This document shows, in pieces, positions 24,820 to 37,995 of a stretch of 64,000 nucleotides of DNA. The DNA lies in contig CM068583.1 of the NCBI GenBank assembly GCA_035048485.1, positions 29,326,841 to 29,390,840 on the forward strand, read 5' to 3'. The stretch comes from Pteria penguin (Eukaryota > Mollusca > Bivalvia > Pterioida > Pteriidae). Numbering within the stretch: position 1 is the first letter of the stretch; the number at the start of each line of letters is the position of its first letter. A model generated the notes under the pieces. That model searched no databases. It worked only from the letters and a program-made list of their open reading frames with translations, and was not told the origin of the DNA. The position numbers were made by a program, and so were the translations under genes.

Positions 24820-25570
24820 ATATTGAAATCCAAAAAGGGTAGTGATCTCGTATATAAACTAAGGAAAGTAAAAGGCTCCGATAACGTTATTTTATCATGT
24901 AATAAAATAGTCAAACGTCTCCTAAATAGACAATATGATATTGAAATCATCAAAAAGACTATGGGTCTTGTATTTGGCCCCTCTACAGCCTTATGCAGAC
25001 TTTTACTTGAACGTTGCACGCTGACTTACAGGGCGGTGGGGACTATATGACGGGCCTTGTCCAAACCTCTTTCAGAGGAGACATGGTCCTGAACCTCGTC
25101 CCCTCTGACTGTTAGCCGGGACTCCTACAGATTTAGGGTCTTAGCTCGCTTTCAGACTGGCAGAGCACGGTTTATCATGTTGATGTCGCATATATTTTTA
25201 TACCATTATGTGTTTTACAATACCTTATGTGTTTATATTTTTATGACCTCTCAATATGCCATACCTGTTGACCCTTGTTCTTTACATGGAGGATTATTTA
25301 TAAATTTTAAATGTACGTCCTTTGATTGTTCTGCTGTTACTGTGAGTGGGAAGGTGGGCCCGTAAACTGGTTAACCACACCATTTGTTTGGCTTTTGTCA
25401 AATTAAATGACCGTCCTAAGTCGGTATCGTAATTGCACTACAATCAAATATTTTTGTAATGTGTTATATATTCTAGTATATTATTTATATTCATGTATTG
25501 TATAGCTCCATGGTGACTTCTGCCACATAACTGAGCCAGTAACTCCTCTTTTTTCTTGAATTCTATTAAA
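24820..25570 (+). mobile_element. Family E retroelement 3'-end copy, + strand (best preserved)
   Basis: A short frame at about 24898-25048 reads 'KIVKRLLNRQYDIEIIKKT' then 'LVFGPSTALCRLLLERC', after which the DNA continues with 'ggagacatggtcctgaacct', 'ctgactgttagccgggactcc', 'cccgtaaactggttaaccac', 'gaccgtcctaagtcggtat' and 'catggtgacttctgccacat'. The copy at 43680-44350 matches throughout. I take this as the 3' region of a retroelement whose class I cannot name. Confidence 0.7.
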
Positions 25571-25689
25571 GCAGTGAAACATATTCGTGAAAGTTTTCTC
25601 GAGACTTTACTTACTCGAGATTGTTGCTGTTTCATGAGCATTTAGTGAAGTTAAACCATGTTATATTATTTAACAATGCAAAAAATACA

Positions 25690-26395
25690 TTGAAATACAA
25701 ATGCCTCTTGTTCAAGGTCACATAGCTAGGTGTCATTTGAAAGTGTTATTAGATGAATATGCAAACCAAATATGAATTTTGTTTCTTATGATTCAACAGT
25801 CGTGTGGTATATCATTTTACTCAAACTCCAAAGACAAGGTCATAAGGTAACATCTTTGGGTATAGATAAAAAGTCTTTGACATAAAGACTCATACGTGAA
25901 ATATGAAAACTTTATATACAAAGATATATCTCTTATTGAAAGTGAAATGTAATGATGGACGGAATGACGCCTGTAGAAGTAAAAAAAGAAGAAGTACCGA
26001 AGGGTAAACCAAAAAGATGGATGGATGGTAAAAATAAAATCCAAGTCCTATAACTTCGTAGCGACATAACAGAATTTCTGTATGAGTTTCATGAAAAACA
26101 GCTGACCTTTACTAAAGTTATTGCGTTCCATAGCATTTTATCATAACTGACGTTTACTTAAGTAATCGCTTTCAATAACATCTTTTCATAGTAAAATTCT
26201 AATTCCCATAACTTTGTAACAAGAAAACGAATTTTGCTCTTAATTAAAGGCGACTTCCCCTTCATTATTTAAGCATTCTGCGTGAGTTTCATGGAAAACA
26301 GCTGACGTTTACTGACGTTATTGCGTTCCACAGAGGATGGACAGACGGACATCCTCATACCATAATACGTCCTGTCTTTCGACGGGCGTATAAAA
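25690..26395 (+). repeat. Degraded AAGGTCA-type array plus a ~57-bp direct repeat
   Basis: 25705-25990 resembles units of the array at 17.3-18.0 kb (ttcaaggtcaca, gacaaggtcataaggta). 26076-26132 and 26276-26332 are near-identical ('ttctg..tgagtttcatg.aaaacagctgac.tttact'), 200 bp apart. The segment ends in 'ggacagacggac' and 'cgacgggcgtataaaaatg'. Confidence 0.6.
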
Positions 26396-26934
26396 ATGTA
26401 TGAGAACTGCATATTTATAGAGAAGAACAGCTCAGCTTATTCACCAGATGTAGAAGGCAGATAATTAGTAAATACAGTCATCACAAAAATATTTTATTTC
26501 ACCGTAATTACAGTAAATACTCAAGACCGTCAATTTAAATCTTTCATTTGTGTGAATGTGTAACCGAGCCTTATTTCCTATTGTGAAACACAAATACAAC
26601 TGGTTATCATATTTATAATGCACTCAGTCTTAGAATATAGAAATCTTAAGAGAAGTGCAATCTAAAATGTACAATTTTCTGACAATTGTTGAAACCGACA
26701 CAAGAATAGTAGGTAAATTTATGAGGTCAACTCGGTCATATTTTCAATGTTTTAATTATGTGATATTGCGGGTAGTAATTTTGATTGGTTTATAATATAG
26801 TCGTCATTTATGTGATAATATATAATTTCGGGCAATATTATCGTCTAGTATAAAATCTATATGAATACACTACCAAAGAACAATTTACAACACCCACTCC
26901 CCTAAAAACCAAAATAAATAGGTTTAGAAGCAAG
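26396..26934. other. Intergenic, nothing recognised
   Basis: AT-rich, no features assigned. Confidence 0.5.
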
Positions 26935-27185
26935 AGAAGAAACAGAAGACATCTGACAAAGCTGTATGACAAAAATCACCAAGGATATGCACACAAAATA
27001 TAATAATAAGATATACACGTAAAAATGACATTACAAAAATATTCGATTGTTTTGCGGTTACGATACCGACTTAGGATGGTCCATTACAGTAACACACGTC
27101 ACCCAATTGGTGTGGTTAACCGATTTGCGGGCGCCCACATTCCCGTTAATCGCAAAAGTAGCGCAAGTAAAGGACCCATTTAAAA
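26935..27185 (-). mobile_element. Family E 3'-terminal fragment, - strand
   Basis: In + orientation: 'aacagaagacatctgacaaagctgtatgacaaaaatcaccaagga', 'attcgattg', 'taccgacttaggatggtcca', 'ttggtgtggttaac'. This is the reverse complement of the end of the copies at 24.8 and 43.7 kb, truncated on its 5' side. Confidence 0.75.
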
Positions 27186-29285
27186 ATCGAAAACAATAAC
27201 AACATAAGAAAAAGAAAAGAAAAACACCTCCTTCCCACCCCCCCCACCCCCAAAACCCAACAAAAACAAATTCCAAAAAGGACCATTTACAATTTGTAGT
27301 AATATCTATTTGAATATTTTACTATAAGTTTGTTACAGCATGTAATTTTCTTCTTTTATGTTAATGTGTATTTGAGGTTGGGAAAAGAGAATTTTGTAGA
27401 AGTACATATGGTATGAAAATGTCCTAGCAGCCACACCTTCCTATGGCATTATAGGATTTTATAAAATACGAAAGCACTCGAAAATGTAATGTACAAAGGC
27501 AAGTAAAATATAAGAGATGCAAGTCCACGCGTGTCCTAACAATCTAACGTTCTTAAGATACACGATTGTTCGTAATACATATGACATGAAATACACGGCC
27601 TTTTAAGAGATAACCGATGAGAACTGAAAAACAACTGCGGGGAAGGTGATACGACAAGAAACAACTCAATAAAGTAGAAAGCAGATATGTTGAAAAAGAA
27701 AGAATTCGCAAAAGTGCCGGATATAAGAGGAATATTAAGGATACACCAAAACAACTCTATTTAACTCACAATCTCACCAAAGTAACGTCCATATATCATA
27801 ACACAGAGAGATACACATACCTAAAATATGATTACATATGTCATTATGAGTATATTCAAAATAGTTACACACATTTTAACACATAAAACATATATAAGAT
27901 ACACAATTACCTATCATTAATAAAGACTTAGAAAATAGTATATACAAAGACGAGGAATCAAGAATATCGATCGTTCTGAAACTTTTCCTGCAAACAACAA
28001 ATGAATTATTATATAATTACCGAGAAAATATAAAATTGCAGTGTGTAGAAAGAAATAAAACAACAACGAAGTAATAATAATTGTCTAGTTCACATTAACT
28101 TAAGCATACAAATATCACTATCGACAAATAGTGCTAAAATATTATGAAATGTACCGTCACTTCTGGAATACTGAAAAACATATTTCAAATGCATAATAAG
28201 ATAGTATCACAATTTCTAGGACTGAAATGTCATTGGTATTTTTGTTTTATTAACGTAATTGGAGGTTACATTTTAGAAGAGAAAAGAAGAGTAGCACCAC
28301 TCAATCTCTTTAGAATAATTTTAACATTCGAGTGCGATTTTTTCATATTATTAAAGGTGATAGACAATATACTCAGATATATAAGCCGTAGTAGAAATAC
28401 AGTGAAAGCTTAAGTGTTGTTTACGAATTGTAATCTACTGGTATGCCATTACGGTGATATTTATAACAGCGTCACTGCGGTTGTTGTCCCCGGTTGACAA
28501 TTGAAATTTTCATCAGAGCTATTAAACAAGAAGAAAAAAAAAGAAATAATAATAATAATTAATAAATAATAAATAAATAAACAAAAAATGTGTTGTCTGG
28601 TCAGTTTCTTCTTGTTTACAGACATGATATGATAATTTAAGATATTAGTAAGGAATGAACAACAATGTGATCCCGATACCCCACTTTGTATGCTCTAAGT
28701 CAAGTTCTTTACTGCTTTACGTCTATAAATGAAATATAAATAATAATTGTGACTAGGATGGGTAATAACAGAAAATCTAAATAAATAAAAAAAGGTTTAA
28801 ATGTAACAAATGAACATGATGTATAAGCTATTAAGGTAAAATAATTATTCGTGATGAAAAAGAAATAAACGTGATAAATTGTACACTTGAGATCAACAAA
28901 GTGGTAGGAAAACACATATTATACGGTATTAATCTTGATGAAATGCCATTGAGAGATAAATATGTCAGACGACGAATTTAAGAGGAATGGAACCTGAAGT
29001 ATTCGACCTCTTGTGTATCTGTTAATGCTATAAATCAATAGGACAACTTTGTCTAAAGGAACCATTGGTCATTAAAGAAATGAATCGACTGGGTAACTGG
29101 AAGATGAGATAAGAACATTTCTGAACCATAAGGGTTCTTTATGAAAAGTTTGGTATTTCACGCGATAAGTAAATACTTATGTGATATGTTATAAAGATAG
29201 TTTAAAATATGTATCGATAGTTATCTACGCAAACTTTGTAAAATATTAAAATACCGAACTGTAGTCAAAAAGGAATATCCATTAT
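27186..29285. other. Intergenic; low-complexity patches only
   Basis: It holds a C-rich/A-rich patch at 27220-27275 and an (AAT)/(AAAT)-rich patch at 28527-28590. The - strand frame across the C-rich patch is a low-complexity artefact. No gene seen. Confidence 0.45.
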
Positions 29286-29475
29286 ACAGGCACAACCAGA
29301 GGTGGGAACAGGTGACATGGAGGGTAAGTATTCCCTGCTGACCAGTCGCATCCGCCGTGATGGCATAAATTTATCTTTGTTGGGATGACTTGTAAACATA
29401 TGACGTTATAACGGTATTACCGTAGTTACAATCGCTAAAAATTCATAAGTAATTGAAGAATATTATATGCAAATA
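29286..29475 (-). repeat. Family R-like fragment with a flanking shared block
   Basis: 29286-29360 on the - strand gives 'ggcggatgcgactggtcagcagggaatacttaccctcc', a diverged family R copy. 29385-29450 ('atatgacgttataacggtattaccgtagttacaatcg') recurs, diverged, at about 36012-36060. Confidence 0.5.
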
Positions 29476-29499
29476 TACATTAATAAATATAGAATATAT

Positions 29500-29745
29500 A
29501 TACCTTATAATTTAGTGCACCATATGCGCATTTCGACAACTAATGTCTCTTCAGTGATGCTTGTGGACAAATGATTGGAATTCTCAAAATATATAAATAT
29601 TTGAAGAGCAGTTTTGAAACCAAAATGACCAAAAGTGAATCAAGGAATCTATCTAAGGACAGAACTATGCATGAGAGAGGTACTCCTTAGTTTTAGAGCA
29701 ATTTACCTAATTTGATGACTGAAAATTGGAAGTATATATATTAAA
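29500..29745 (+). mobile_element. Terminal block of the RT family, + strand
   Basis: It contains 'gtgcaccatatgcgcatttcgacaactaatgtctcttcagtgatgct', then 'atttgaagagcagttttgaaacc', 'ggaatctatctaaggacagaactatgcatgag' and 'ttaggtactcctta'-type words. It matches 38085-38305 closely. Confidence 0.7.
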
Positions 29746-31746
29746 GTATGCCACAATTATAAACAATTTCTTAACAAAATTAATCTAATATGATATAAAT
29801 CTATGAAGTATTCTCAAAAATAATCCGAATATTATAACATGTATCAAAAGTTGTATTTATTATTGGTCACCAAAATAACTTCCGTTCGTCTCTTTAAATC
29901 AACAGCAAAGATTTAAAACCTTGTTCTAGTAGCATGGTAGAAATCTATGCAATAAGAACCCCCTTCTCGAATCATGAGTTGTGCAATCAATATATATTGT
30001 GTTGTATGAAACAGGAATGCATAGAGATATCGTTACATGGAATGTTGTCTTGATCATCACTGAAAAAATATAAGTTGTGGAAAATGTGCCTGTATTCACT
30101 ACACTGATTCATATATATGTTTAAAATTTTATTTCATTTAAGTTGCGTCTTATTCAGTTCGGACAATTTTCTTAAATCACAATATAAGAAACTTCGACAC
30201 ATTTATACATAACATTTAATGTACATCTATACTACAATTATTGTGGAAGGTTTTGTATCCATAACATGTATACAATTTAATCTCCTTTACATTCAAGTTA
30301 TGCTTTAAATACTATGCACATAACAATTCATTATTACTTCTAGATGAGTGTTCGTGCTTGTGGAATTAAAATTCTTGGAAATGTTTATAGGAGTAGTTGC
30401 CAGTTGTGAAAGCACATTCTAGTTTAGGTAGTTTGATTGAAATGGTTACTTTAATTTCTAAACTATAAAAATATTTTACGCAATCTTGTGAAAATGATAC
30501 AACTAACTGATTAAAATGAACAGTGTACTACATTGGACATTACGGACGTCTTGAAATTAAAGCCAAGGCAGGGGAAAGCGTCTCGTACTCGGGTAGCCGA
30601 TCCAACTGCCCAGAATATACAAATGATAAAAACATTCAAGTACTGTACACAATGAGAAGATTGCAGACAGGCACCGTATAGAAAATGTAATAACCACAAA
30701 ATATCAGAACAATGAAAACGAGCATGTATGTATCAGTATTTCTTTTGCCCTCAAAATGCAGATTACAGCATAGTGTTTATTCTGTAATGCCCATGTCAAA
30801 CTTATGTGTCGAACAACCTTTTTACCAAAAATAATATGACCCTATACGAAGAGCGGATATAGAAAACATAAATAAATAAAACTAACCACATAAATAAAAT
30901 TGTTACTAGGTACCGATAAAGGACTCAAAACGATTTATACGTTTGACTTAGTGTTCTTTCAAGAAAATAGGAATTTAATGATTCAAATCTGTCAGATGTC
31001 TTTGTCATGTATGAAATTACAAAATTTATCCTTTGCACAATAGCAAAAATACATTAAAGGTTTACAATTCGCTGGATAATATCAATAAATAGTGAACAAT
31101 GAACACCAGGTCCAAGGACTCTTTGACAATACGATTCTACATGGATCATTGCTGGTATATTAGATTCTTACATCTTCTGTGCATCGGACATTGAAGAATT
31201 AACAATTGTGAACCATTACTCTTTCCCAAAGGACATTTCAAATTTGAGTAGGAATCATCGTTGAATGATTCGAATAAAGACCCGAAGAACAGAAATGCAA
31301 ATCCGAAAGCGTACGCGAGTGAGCATTGATTTTTTTTCCAGAAGCTATAAAAGGCAGCCGTAAAGCCTTTCCATTTCTATAGAAAGATAGCAGTTGATAA
31401 GTGACGATCACTGAATTAATACGGCACAAACGTATAACATACCTCAGCTATTTCATGAGAAAAGAGTAATATAACACGTATCAAACTGAACTATCGCACT
31501 AGGAACAGGTAAGGATTTTATTCTCTTCCCATTTATGTTTTATGGTAATGATTACGTTCATTTTAGCCTGCTTTATTGTGCTGTGGAACCCATACGACTA
31601 GAAAAGTACATGTTAACCTTTTTATAAGCACTTATTATTTATTATTTATTCACAAGAATGCAATCAATATACGAAATAAAATTCAAGTCTTAGTCATATG
31701 CGCTTAACATTTATCTTTTGTTTAGTAGTATTCAAAACGACTAAAA

Positions 31747-31748
<2 letters not shown>
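29746..31748. other. Intergenic, nothing recognised
   Basis: AT-rich sequence; no supported gene. Confidence 0.5.

Positions 31749-31820
<72 letters not shown>
31749..31820 (+). repeat. (AG)n microsatellite, ~72 bp
   Basis: About 36 uninterrupted AG units, a polypurine/polypyrimidine mirror tract that could form a triplex (H-DNA) under supercoiling. Confidence 0.97.
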
Positions 31821-31822
<2 letters not shown>

Positions 31823-32984
31823 CGAGCTTGAGCTTCGAAAATAGGTAGACACGAAAAATGTTATAGACTGATAACATTATATGAACTAATGTAGAGAAAG
31901 GATTTTAATGTTTGATTGAAACCTGCAATAAATGTGTTTTAAAATGAATTAAATAGAGACAGTCATGTGATGTACATTATTTGAAAAGACATATACAGTA
32001 ATTTCTATATACATTTTCTTCTCATTCTGTATTCCATTAAATTTATCAATCATTTCCCAGGAATTCATATTTGCACCGCTGTCTTAATAAACATACTAAA
32101 CACGATACAAAAACAAAATTCTTCATTTAGAAGTATGCTTCTATTTAAACAATTTACCGTTGACAACTTACTCACTCTTAAAATGGATCAGTGAATGTTA
32201 TATCAACTACACTAATCAGTAGGCTATGCAAGAAATCTTCAATTTTTTATATTTGAATGTGCAAAGTTTGATTGTTTTACAGCTACGTATTATGAATTAC
32301 ATAGAACACAAAATAAGTCGTATATGTATATGGCATTAAACCACTCCAAAAACCTCATATCTATATAAATCTGCTTTAAATGCAGAAACATTTTCTAGTC
32401 TATTTAATACATAAAAGGCATATCTATATTTTGGAATATCAATAATACATAAGCCATACTTTTTATGGTTTACTGGATCCAGAAATTCATTTTAATGTGG
32501 AACTAGTTTTCATTTTAAATGGTGAGTAATATAATATTTAAGTTATAAAAGATTAAGGTTTTCCAAGAGATCATTAATAATAAAATAAAGTATGCCGCTT
32601 GACATTTTTGTAGCATTCTGCAATTTACTAATGTTTTCTTCAGCGGAGGTACCAGTAAACGGTATTTTGATATCAAGCAACATTTAAAGATACAATGTTT
32701 AAATGATTGAATCAAAATTTCACTATCTAATCATTCAGATGAATTGTATGTTCGACATTGCTTACTTTAATAACAAACCTTTCAAATTTTACTCATTTTT
32801 GTCGTCACAAATCGCCTTTTTTCTCGATGAATGTTTAATTTCAACATTCGTCATAAACACCCAATTTAAAATCAAATAAGCAAAATGTTCTTTAATACCC
32901 TATTTATTTTTCGCATATTCGACTGAGTATTGACAAAAGCATATATAGACTGTTTAAGACTAAAGATTATAGTGTTTTATGTAC
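31821..32984. other. Intergenic, nothing recognised
   Basis: AT-rich; only chance frames. Confidence 0.5.
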
Positions 32985-33126
32985 TGGAGACAGCTGCTGT
33001 GAGGGAAATTTAGGTGCCATGTGTGCTGTGAAACGGGGCTTCGGTTTATACGGTCTCACGACAGAAGATGATAATCACCTCAGAAAAATCTGAACCGACT
33101 GCCAGAATCGAACCTGGGTCGGCATA
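32985..33126 (-). mobile_element. tRNA-derived SINE fragment, - strand
   Basis: The - strand reads 'cccaggttcgattctggcag' (B-box; gaatcgaacc at 33105-33114 on +), then 'cgtgagaccgtataaaccgaagccccgt', 'cacatggcacctaaatttccctcac'. These align in order with 'gagacagtaaaaaccgaggccccgt' and 'catggcacgttaaagatccctcac' of the SINE at 58.43 kb. It lacks the 3' half. Confidence 0.7.
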
Positions 33127-35440
33127 TAATATTTTGGTATTCAAATTGAAAAACTAAAAGAACAATAAAACAATATGTATTAAATTACATTGGTTGGTTC
33201 GATGTTGCTAATGACGTTAATCTCTGAAATTGTAGAGAAGAGAAGTGAATTTAAGATAATTATAACTTACATACAAATTTATGTGTTCAGTGTTCCAAAC
33301 GGAAAAATTATTTACAAATGTCAGACGTATATACTGAAAAATTATGAGGAATAAGATACGTGTATTCATGAACATGTACGTTACTTGAAGGCAATAAAAG
33401 TACACTGACTATATGTTAGGTTTTAAATGCATATCATATTAGATGTAAACATTGGTTACTCAATATATTTGAGTCGCACTGAAACAGGTATTATAGCGCG
33501 CCAGGGAGGGGGGTTGGGGGTTGGGTTTTTCCAAAAAAAAATCCCTTGCTCTGAATATTGGTAAAAAAGATTTGCGTAATATCAGAAAAAAAAAGTAATA
33601 TGACGTGGAACCTTTCTATACCAGAAACAGATTTAATTTAATTTACAGTATATTACCTTATGTTTTAATATGTACTGTGTGTTAATGGTATTCTCAGATC
33701 CAAATCTATGATCATCTCACTGCAGTCACAATACTCAAAATCAAGTAACGAGGTAGGCAGAAAGACGTGGCGCCCGGAAGGAGTAATATACCCGGCTTCT
33801 GTTGATTAATTCCGCCTTAAAATCAAAATATTCGAAGTCAAACTATCCTAAAAATTGAGTTTTTGGAGGGTTGGCAACGGTGGTCATTTTAATGCTTCCA
33901 TCAAGATCGACGGCCAATGGTCCCACGATCATGACTTGAGGGAATACAACCGGTCAGGTAGTGATCTGATGCCTCAACTAAATAGACCATGGCCACTACC
34001 TACCTATAGACAGAACGTTGTTGTGTATATCTTGCAAATGTAAAATAACATTGGATAAAGTCTGTGTTCCTATTTTTGTTGTATATTTATGTCGCCTACA
34101 ATCATATACTTTGCTATTTAGATATACATAAAATAAAGGGATCACATTGTCCGGCGTCTGTCTGTCCGAGAGTCGCACTTCAGTGGTAGTCACACTTTAA
34201 AATCAAAGCTATTGCAGACCACATTTGTGTTTTATAGAACACTGATTAGTTAATATGAAAAAAAAAACTCTTGCCTGGACTGGCCATGAAAAATGAATTT
34301 TCCTTATATTCAGCTTGAAAAAAGTCTTGCTCTGACAAAAAAAAAAACAAAACAAAACAAAACAAAAAAAAAAAAAACAAAAAAAAAAACAAAACAAGTG
34401 TCCCTGCATAACATCAAATTGACCGTGCCTAAATTAAGATTCAAAATGAAACCTTGAAAATGCTAAATTGCCCTTTTGAAAAAGGTATTACAGACAAACA
34501 ACTCATATTCTCTAAGGCTGTTTAACCATTCAATCGCACTCAATAATTGAATTACTGTGTCAGTTGACCGGCTTTAGTCGGAATCGAGGAGTACGTTCCC
34601 TACTTTATGTGTAATACATAACAGAACTTATATACGCGAGTCACCATATGTGTGCAGATATTTCATTCTTACATTATCAATTTTGTTTGAGCAGTTAACT
34701 ATACCTGATAAATGACTTTTGTTACTGTAATTGATCTTGCTTGGTTGGTACCGCAGAAGCTCTATTATCTATTTTACCACAACGCTTGAGGTATGTTTAA
34801 ACCTACTGTTGACTTGTGGTGGGTAGTTGTAGTATGCCAACAGGGGACAATTTTCCAGCAAAGCACATGGTGTTAACGTTGATTTTCAGGAGTCAATGAT
34901 TTATTTTCCAGAATACAGTAAATTGGTGCGAGTTACAGAATATAAGAAACATCGTATATTAAGCTGTATTCTAAAATTGAATTTACTAAATACAATGGCA
35001 ATCTAACACTTAAATATCATTTCAGTAATATAATAATATAATGAAAATATAATAAAAATATAATGATTTGGGAAAGAGAATAAGCGATTGCTGGCCTTTT
35101 CAATCGGAAATATGTCGCTTTTCTTAGTCAGTTAATACCTTTACAAAACAAGCGAGATGTATACTTACTTTCCTAAGTGTTGTCGTCTTGAGAATTACAT
35201 GCTACCTACTTCAACTAACACCTTATGGAGATTATTCAGATTCTGACTGAGGAGTAGCCATACTTTATCATTATTCGCACAAGATAGGGATGGTTACCCT
35301 ATTCTAATGCATCTATTTAATGGGTATAACTGTGTAAATATTCACATTTGTTGTGACGTCATATACAGTAACTTGGTGAATCTCCTTGTCGTTTTAAATC
35401 GGTCAAACAGTGAGAGCGCGTATTGTTACAATGAAAATAG
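33127..35440. other. Intergenic; low-complexity A-rich and G-rich patches
   Basis: A G-rich patch lies at 33505-33530 and an A/C-rich patch (runs of A broken by single C) at 34338-34396. The - strand frame rich in Phe and Cys across the latter is an artefact. No gene found. Confidence 0.5.
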
Positions 35441-35540
35441 TACATGTATACCTTTTAATTTTGTGCACCATATGCGCATTTCGACAAGTTATGTCTCTTC
35501 AGTGATGCTCGTGGCCGAATGATTGGAATTCTCAAAAACA
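35441..35540 (+). mobile_element. Terminal block of the RT family, short + strand copy
   Basis: 'tgtgcaccatatgcgcatttcgacaagttatgtctcttcagtgatgctcgtggcc...attggaattct'. The same block gives the frame HHMRISTSYVSSVMLVAE here and, on the - strand, at 45.3 kb, so the short frame recurs only because the repeat does. Confidence 0.75.
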
Positions 35541-36524
35541 TGATGCATCAGATATACGAATAAAATAAAAAAGAAATCACTTTATCTTTCTTTGAATATG
35601 GAAATACTTTGTTGGATCTAAATCTCCACGAATGTAGATAAATGAGGTATTGAAGTTTACTATGTTTAATTATGATACACAAAGATAAATGTATGAATTT
35701 TATAACACATTGGCGATTATACTTCGGGGTTTCTCCTGTCTTCTGCTACTTTTCAGTATTTTCGTTTATCAGCAATACGTCTAAGGGGTATATACCCAAA
35801 ACTGTTGAAAATGCTTGATAAGAGAATGTCAGGATTCCGATCGGTAGGTAATGAAAAATATCCCTAAAACTAGACAAAATAGAGATATAGGTTATTACGG
35901 ACATATGAAAACACTATAGGTACAATCAGATTGTTAAGGAGTGATACGCATCCTCAACTGATTGATTACATCCTGTCATAAGATTATCTGAGCCAGAATA
36001 GCTCGTAGTTATATGAGGTGGTAACAGTATTACCGTATCTATAATCGGTAAAGGGTCATGATAAGTACTAAAAACCCAATATGCAGATATTCATTCAATC
36101 GCACCTGTTCATTTATTCTCACAAGACACATTCCACCATTTGCAGCGAACACTTAAAAATCAATACAATTTTTTTTTCTCATTGCTTAGAAAATCACAGC
36201 AGTCTGTTCTTACTACCTTGTCATTACCTATAGATATATGTCAGAAGTTTATTACACTCAATTTTAACTACTGTTTACGCTGATGAAATGTAAGGTACAA
36301 TCGAGCTAGCGAAATTAATATTTGCAAATAAGTAATAATAAGGAAATATTGACCCCTGGAGTAACAGAAGTTAATCTTATCATTAAGTTTGATAAATAAA
36401 AGGTTAAAGTTTCAAGTCATTCTATTGATTTATAGATTTACTAATTGCAGTTACTATAAATAGTGGATTAAAGTTTACCAATAAATAACTTCATGAATTG
36501 TTAAAGTTGTGTGTAATTGAAGCA
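35541..36524. other. Intergenic, weak repeat remnants only
   Basis: 36012-36060 shares a diverged block with 29385-29450. A family R remnant may lie at 35935-35990. Nothing else recognised. Confidence 0.4.
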
Positions 36525-36720
36525 CAAGAAAGGAAAAGACATCAGATTTAGCTGTATAAAATAAGTCGCAACGGATATGCAGAGCAAAGAAGAATAAGTA
36601 TAAAAATCGCATCATAATAATATTTGATTGTTTTTCAATTGCGGTAGCAGCTTAGTGTGGTTAATTGAAGCTACATCCCTCCCTATCTTGGGGTGGTTTA
36701 GACTGCAGATTAATCAAAAA
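36525..36720 (-). mobile_element. Family E 3'-terminal fragment, - strand, diverged
   Basis: In + orientation: 'aaaagacatcagatttagctgtata', 'acggatatgca', 'atttgattg...caattgcggta', 'gtggttaattga'. The word order is as at 26.9 kb, with more substitutions. Confidence 0.55.
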
Positions 36721-37849
36721 ATGAAGTAAAATTCTACCAACGCATCTATCATAAATGCCCACACACATAAAATATGAATATGTATAACATATACATCGGT
36801 CATCGAAATCTGTAGTGATGCGTTATTTTCAATTTCCTATTACAACGTATATGGAGATTTTATAGCAATTAAATCTTCTAAAACTGAGAACTCCTTTAAA
36901 TACATATATCAATGTTATGAGGAACTTAGAGTGTGGATTTAAAGTATACCATACTGACACTACTAAGTGCATGCCTACAAACTTAATTGGTACCCTTATT
37001 GGATATTAGTATGGTCCCTGCAAGGATTTTTATTTGTAGATTTTGATAACAAGAATTTTTATTTGTATCCACAAAACTGTAAACTACTCCAATTGACTTT
37101 GTGTCAATTTACTGTCCGGCCTTAATACCATCTATCGAATATTTTGATGAAGTTAAGTATGCGTTGGCTTTATTCTGTTTTGAGTTTTTTAGTCTGTGGT
37201 CAATACTGCCATGTCTTTGAGTCAGATTCTTACATTTTCATAAAGATAATTAAAGTCTATTTCATCATAATGAGAGTCTTAGCATGTCGAATGCACTAAT
37301 AAATTAAATAGTGCGAAATATTCAATACCAGTTTATAATTTCTGTTATTGTTATTCTATCTTTTGTACTCATATCCGATTGACGGTTGTTTGATTGGTAT
37401 TTTAGTCGCTTTCAACATTTATAACGTGATATGGAAGGAAGACATTTCCCACTTCCTGAACCTGGATCGTCTACGTACGCCAAGCTCTTAACAACTACAT
37501 TGATGCTTCCCTACTCTTTCACCTAAACCATAAGTTATCAATGTGAGTAAGAACATTATTTAGATGTCTATAAATCATCATTTTAATATAAAGTTTGAGG
37601 TCTCGTCAAAGTTACGTACTTTTTGAATAAAATAATAATTGTAGTAAAACATCAAAATAAATGTATTTCGAAAATAATTCACAGTCCATTTGAATAATTT
37701 TAATCTGTATGACACTTGTTAAATACAATGAAACTACTGAAAAGGGAATGGTGAATTTCTGAAACTCAAATTTTCTAATAAAGGCACTGACACTTTGAAC
37801 CAGAAGTTTGTCCAACATAAACAGTCCCATAGTTCCAAAAGGAAAAAGA
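36721..37849. other. Intergenic, nothing recognised
   Basis: AT-rich; no features supported. Confidence 0.5.
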
Positions 37850-37995
37850 GGAGTTACTGGCTCAGCTATGTGGAAGAAGTCACCATGGAGCTATACATTA
37901 CATGAATATCAATAATATACCTGCACATATAACACATTACAAAAATATTTAATTGTAGTGCAATTACGATGCTTAGGACGGTCAGAGTTCCAATA
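37850..37995 (-). mobile_element. Family E 3'-terminal fragment, - strand
   Basis: 'aggagttactggctcagctatgtggaagaagtcaccatggagctatacat...ttaattgtagtgcaattacg...ttaggacggtcag'. The reverse complement matches 25400-25560 well, including the 'catggtgacttct' and 'ccagtaactcct' words. Confidence 0.75.

Noticed and set aside
27058..27276. Gly/Trp/Phe-rich - strand frame
   Set aside because: It runs through a C-rich patch and a family E fragment; low complexity.
33855..34043. Frame with mixed hydrophilic product
   Set aside because: It begins at a non-ATG codon, has no motif and no splice context.
34209..34409. Phe/Cys-rich - strand frame
   Set aside because: It is a translation of an A/C-rich low-complexity tract.
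35307..35522. Frame ending HHMRISTSYVSSVMLVAE, also found on - at 45302-45517
   Set aside because: The peptide recurs because the repeat block recurs; the block is the terminal, non-coding part of the RT family and the frame is not kept in the copies at 18.4 and 38.1 kb.
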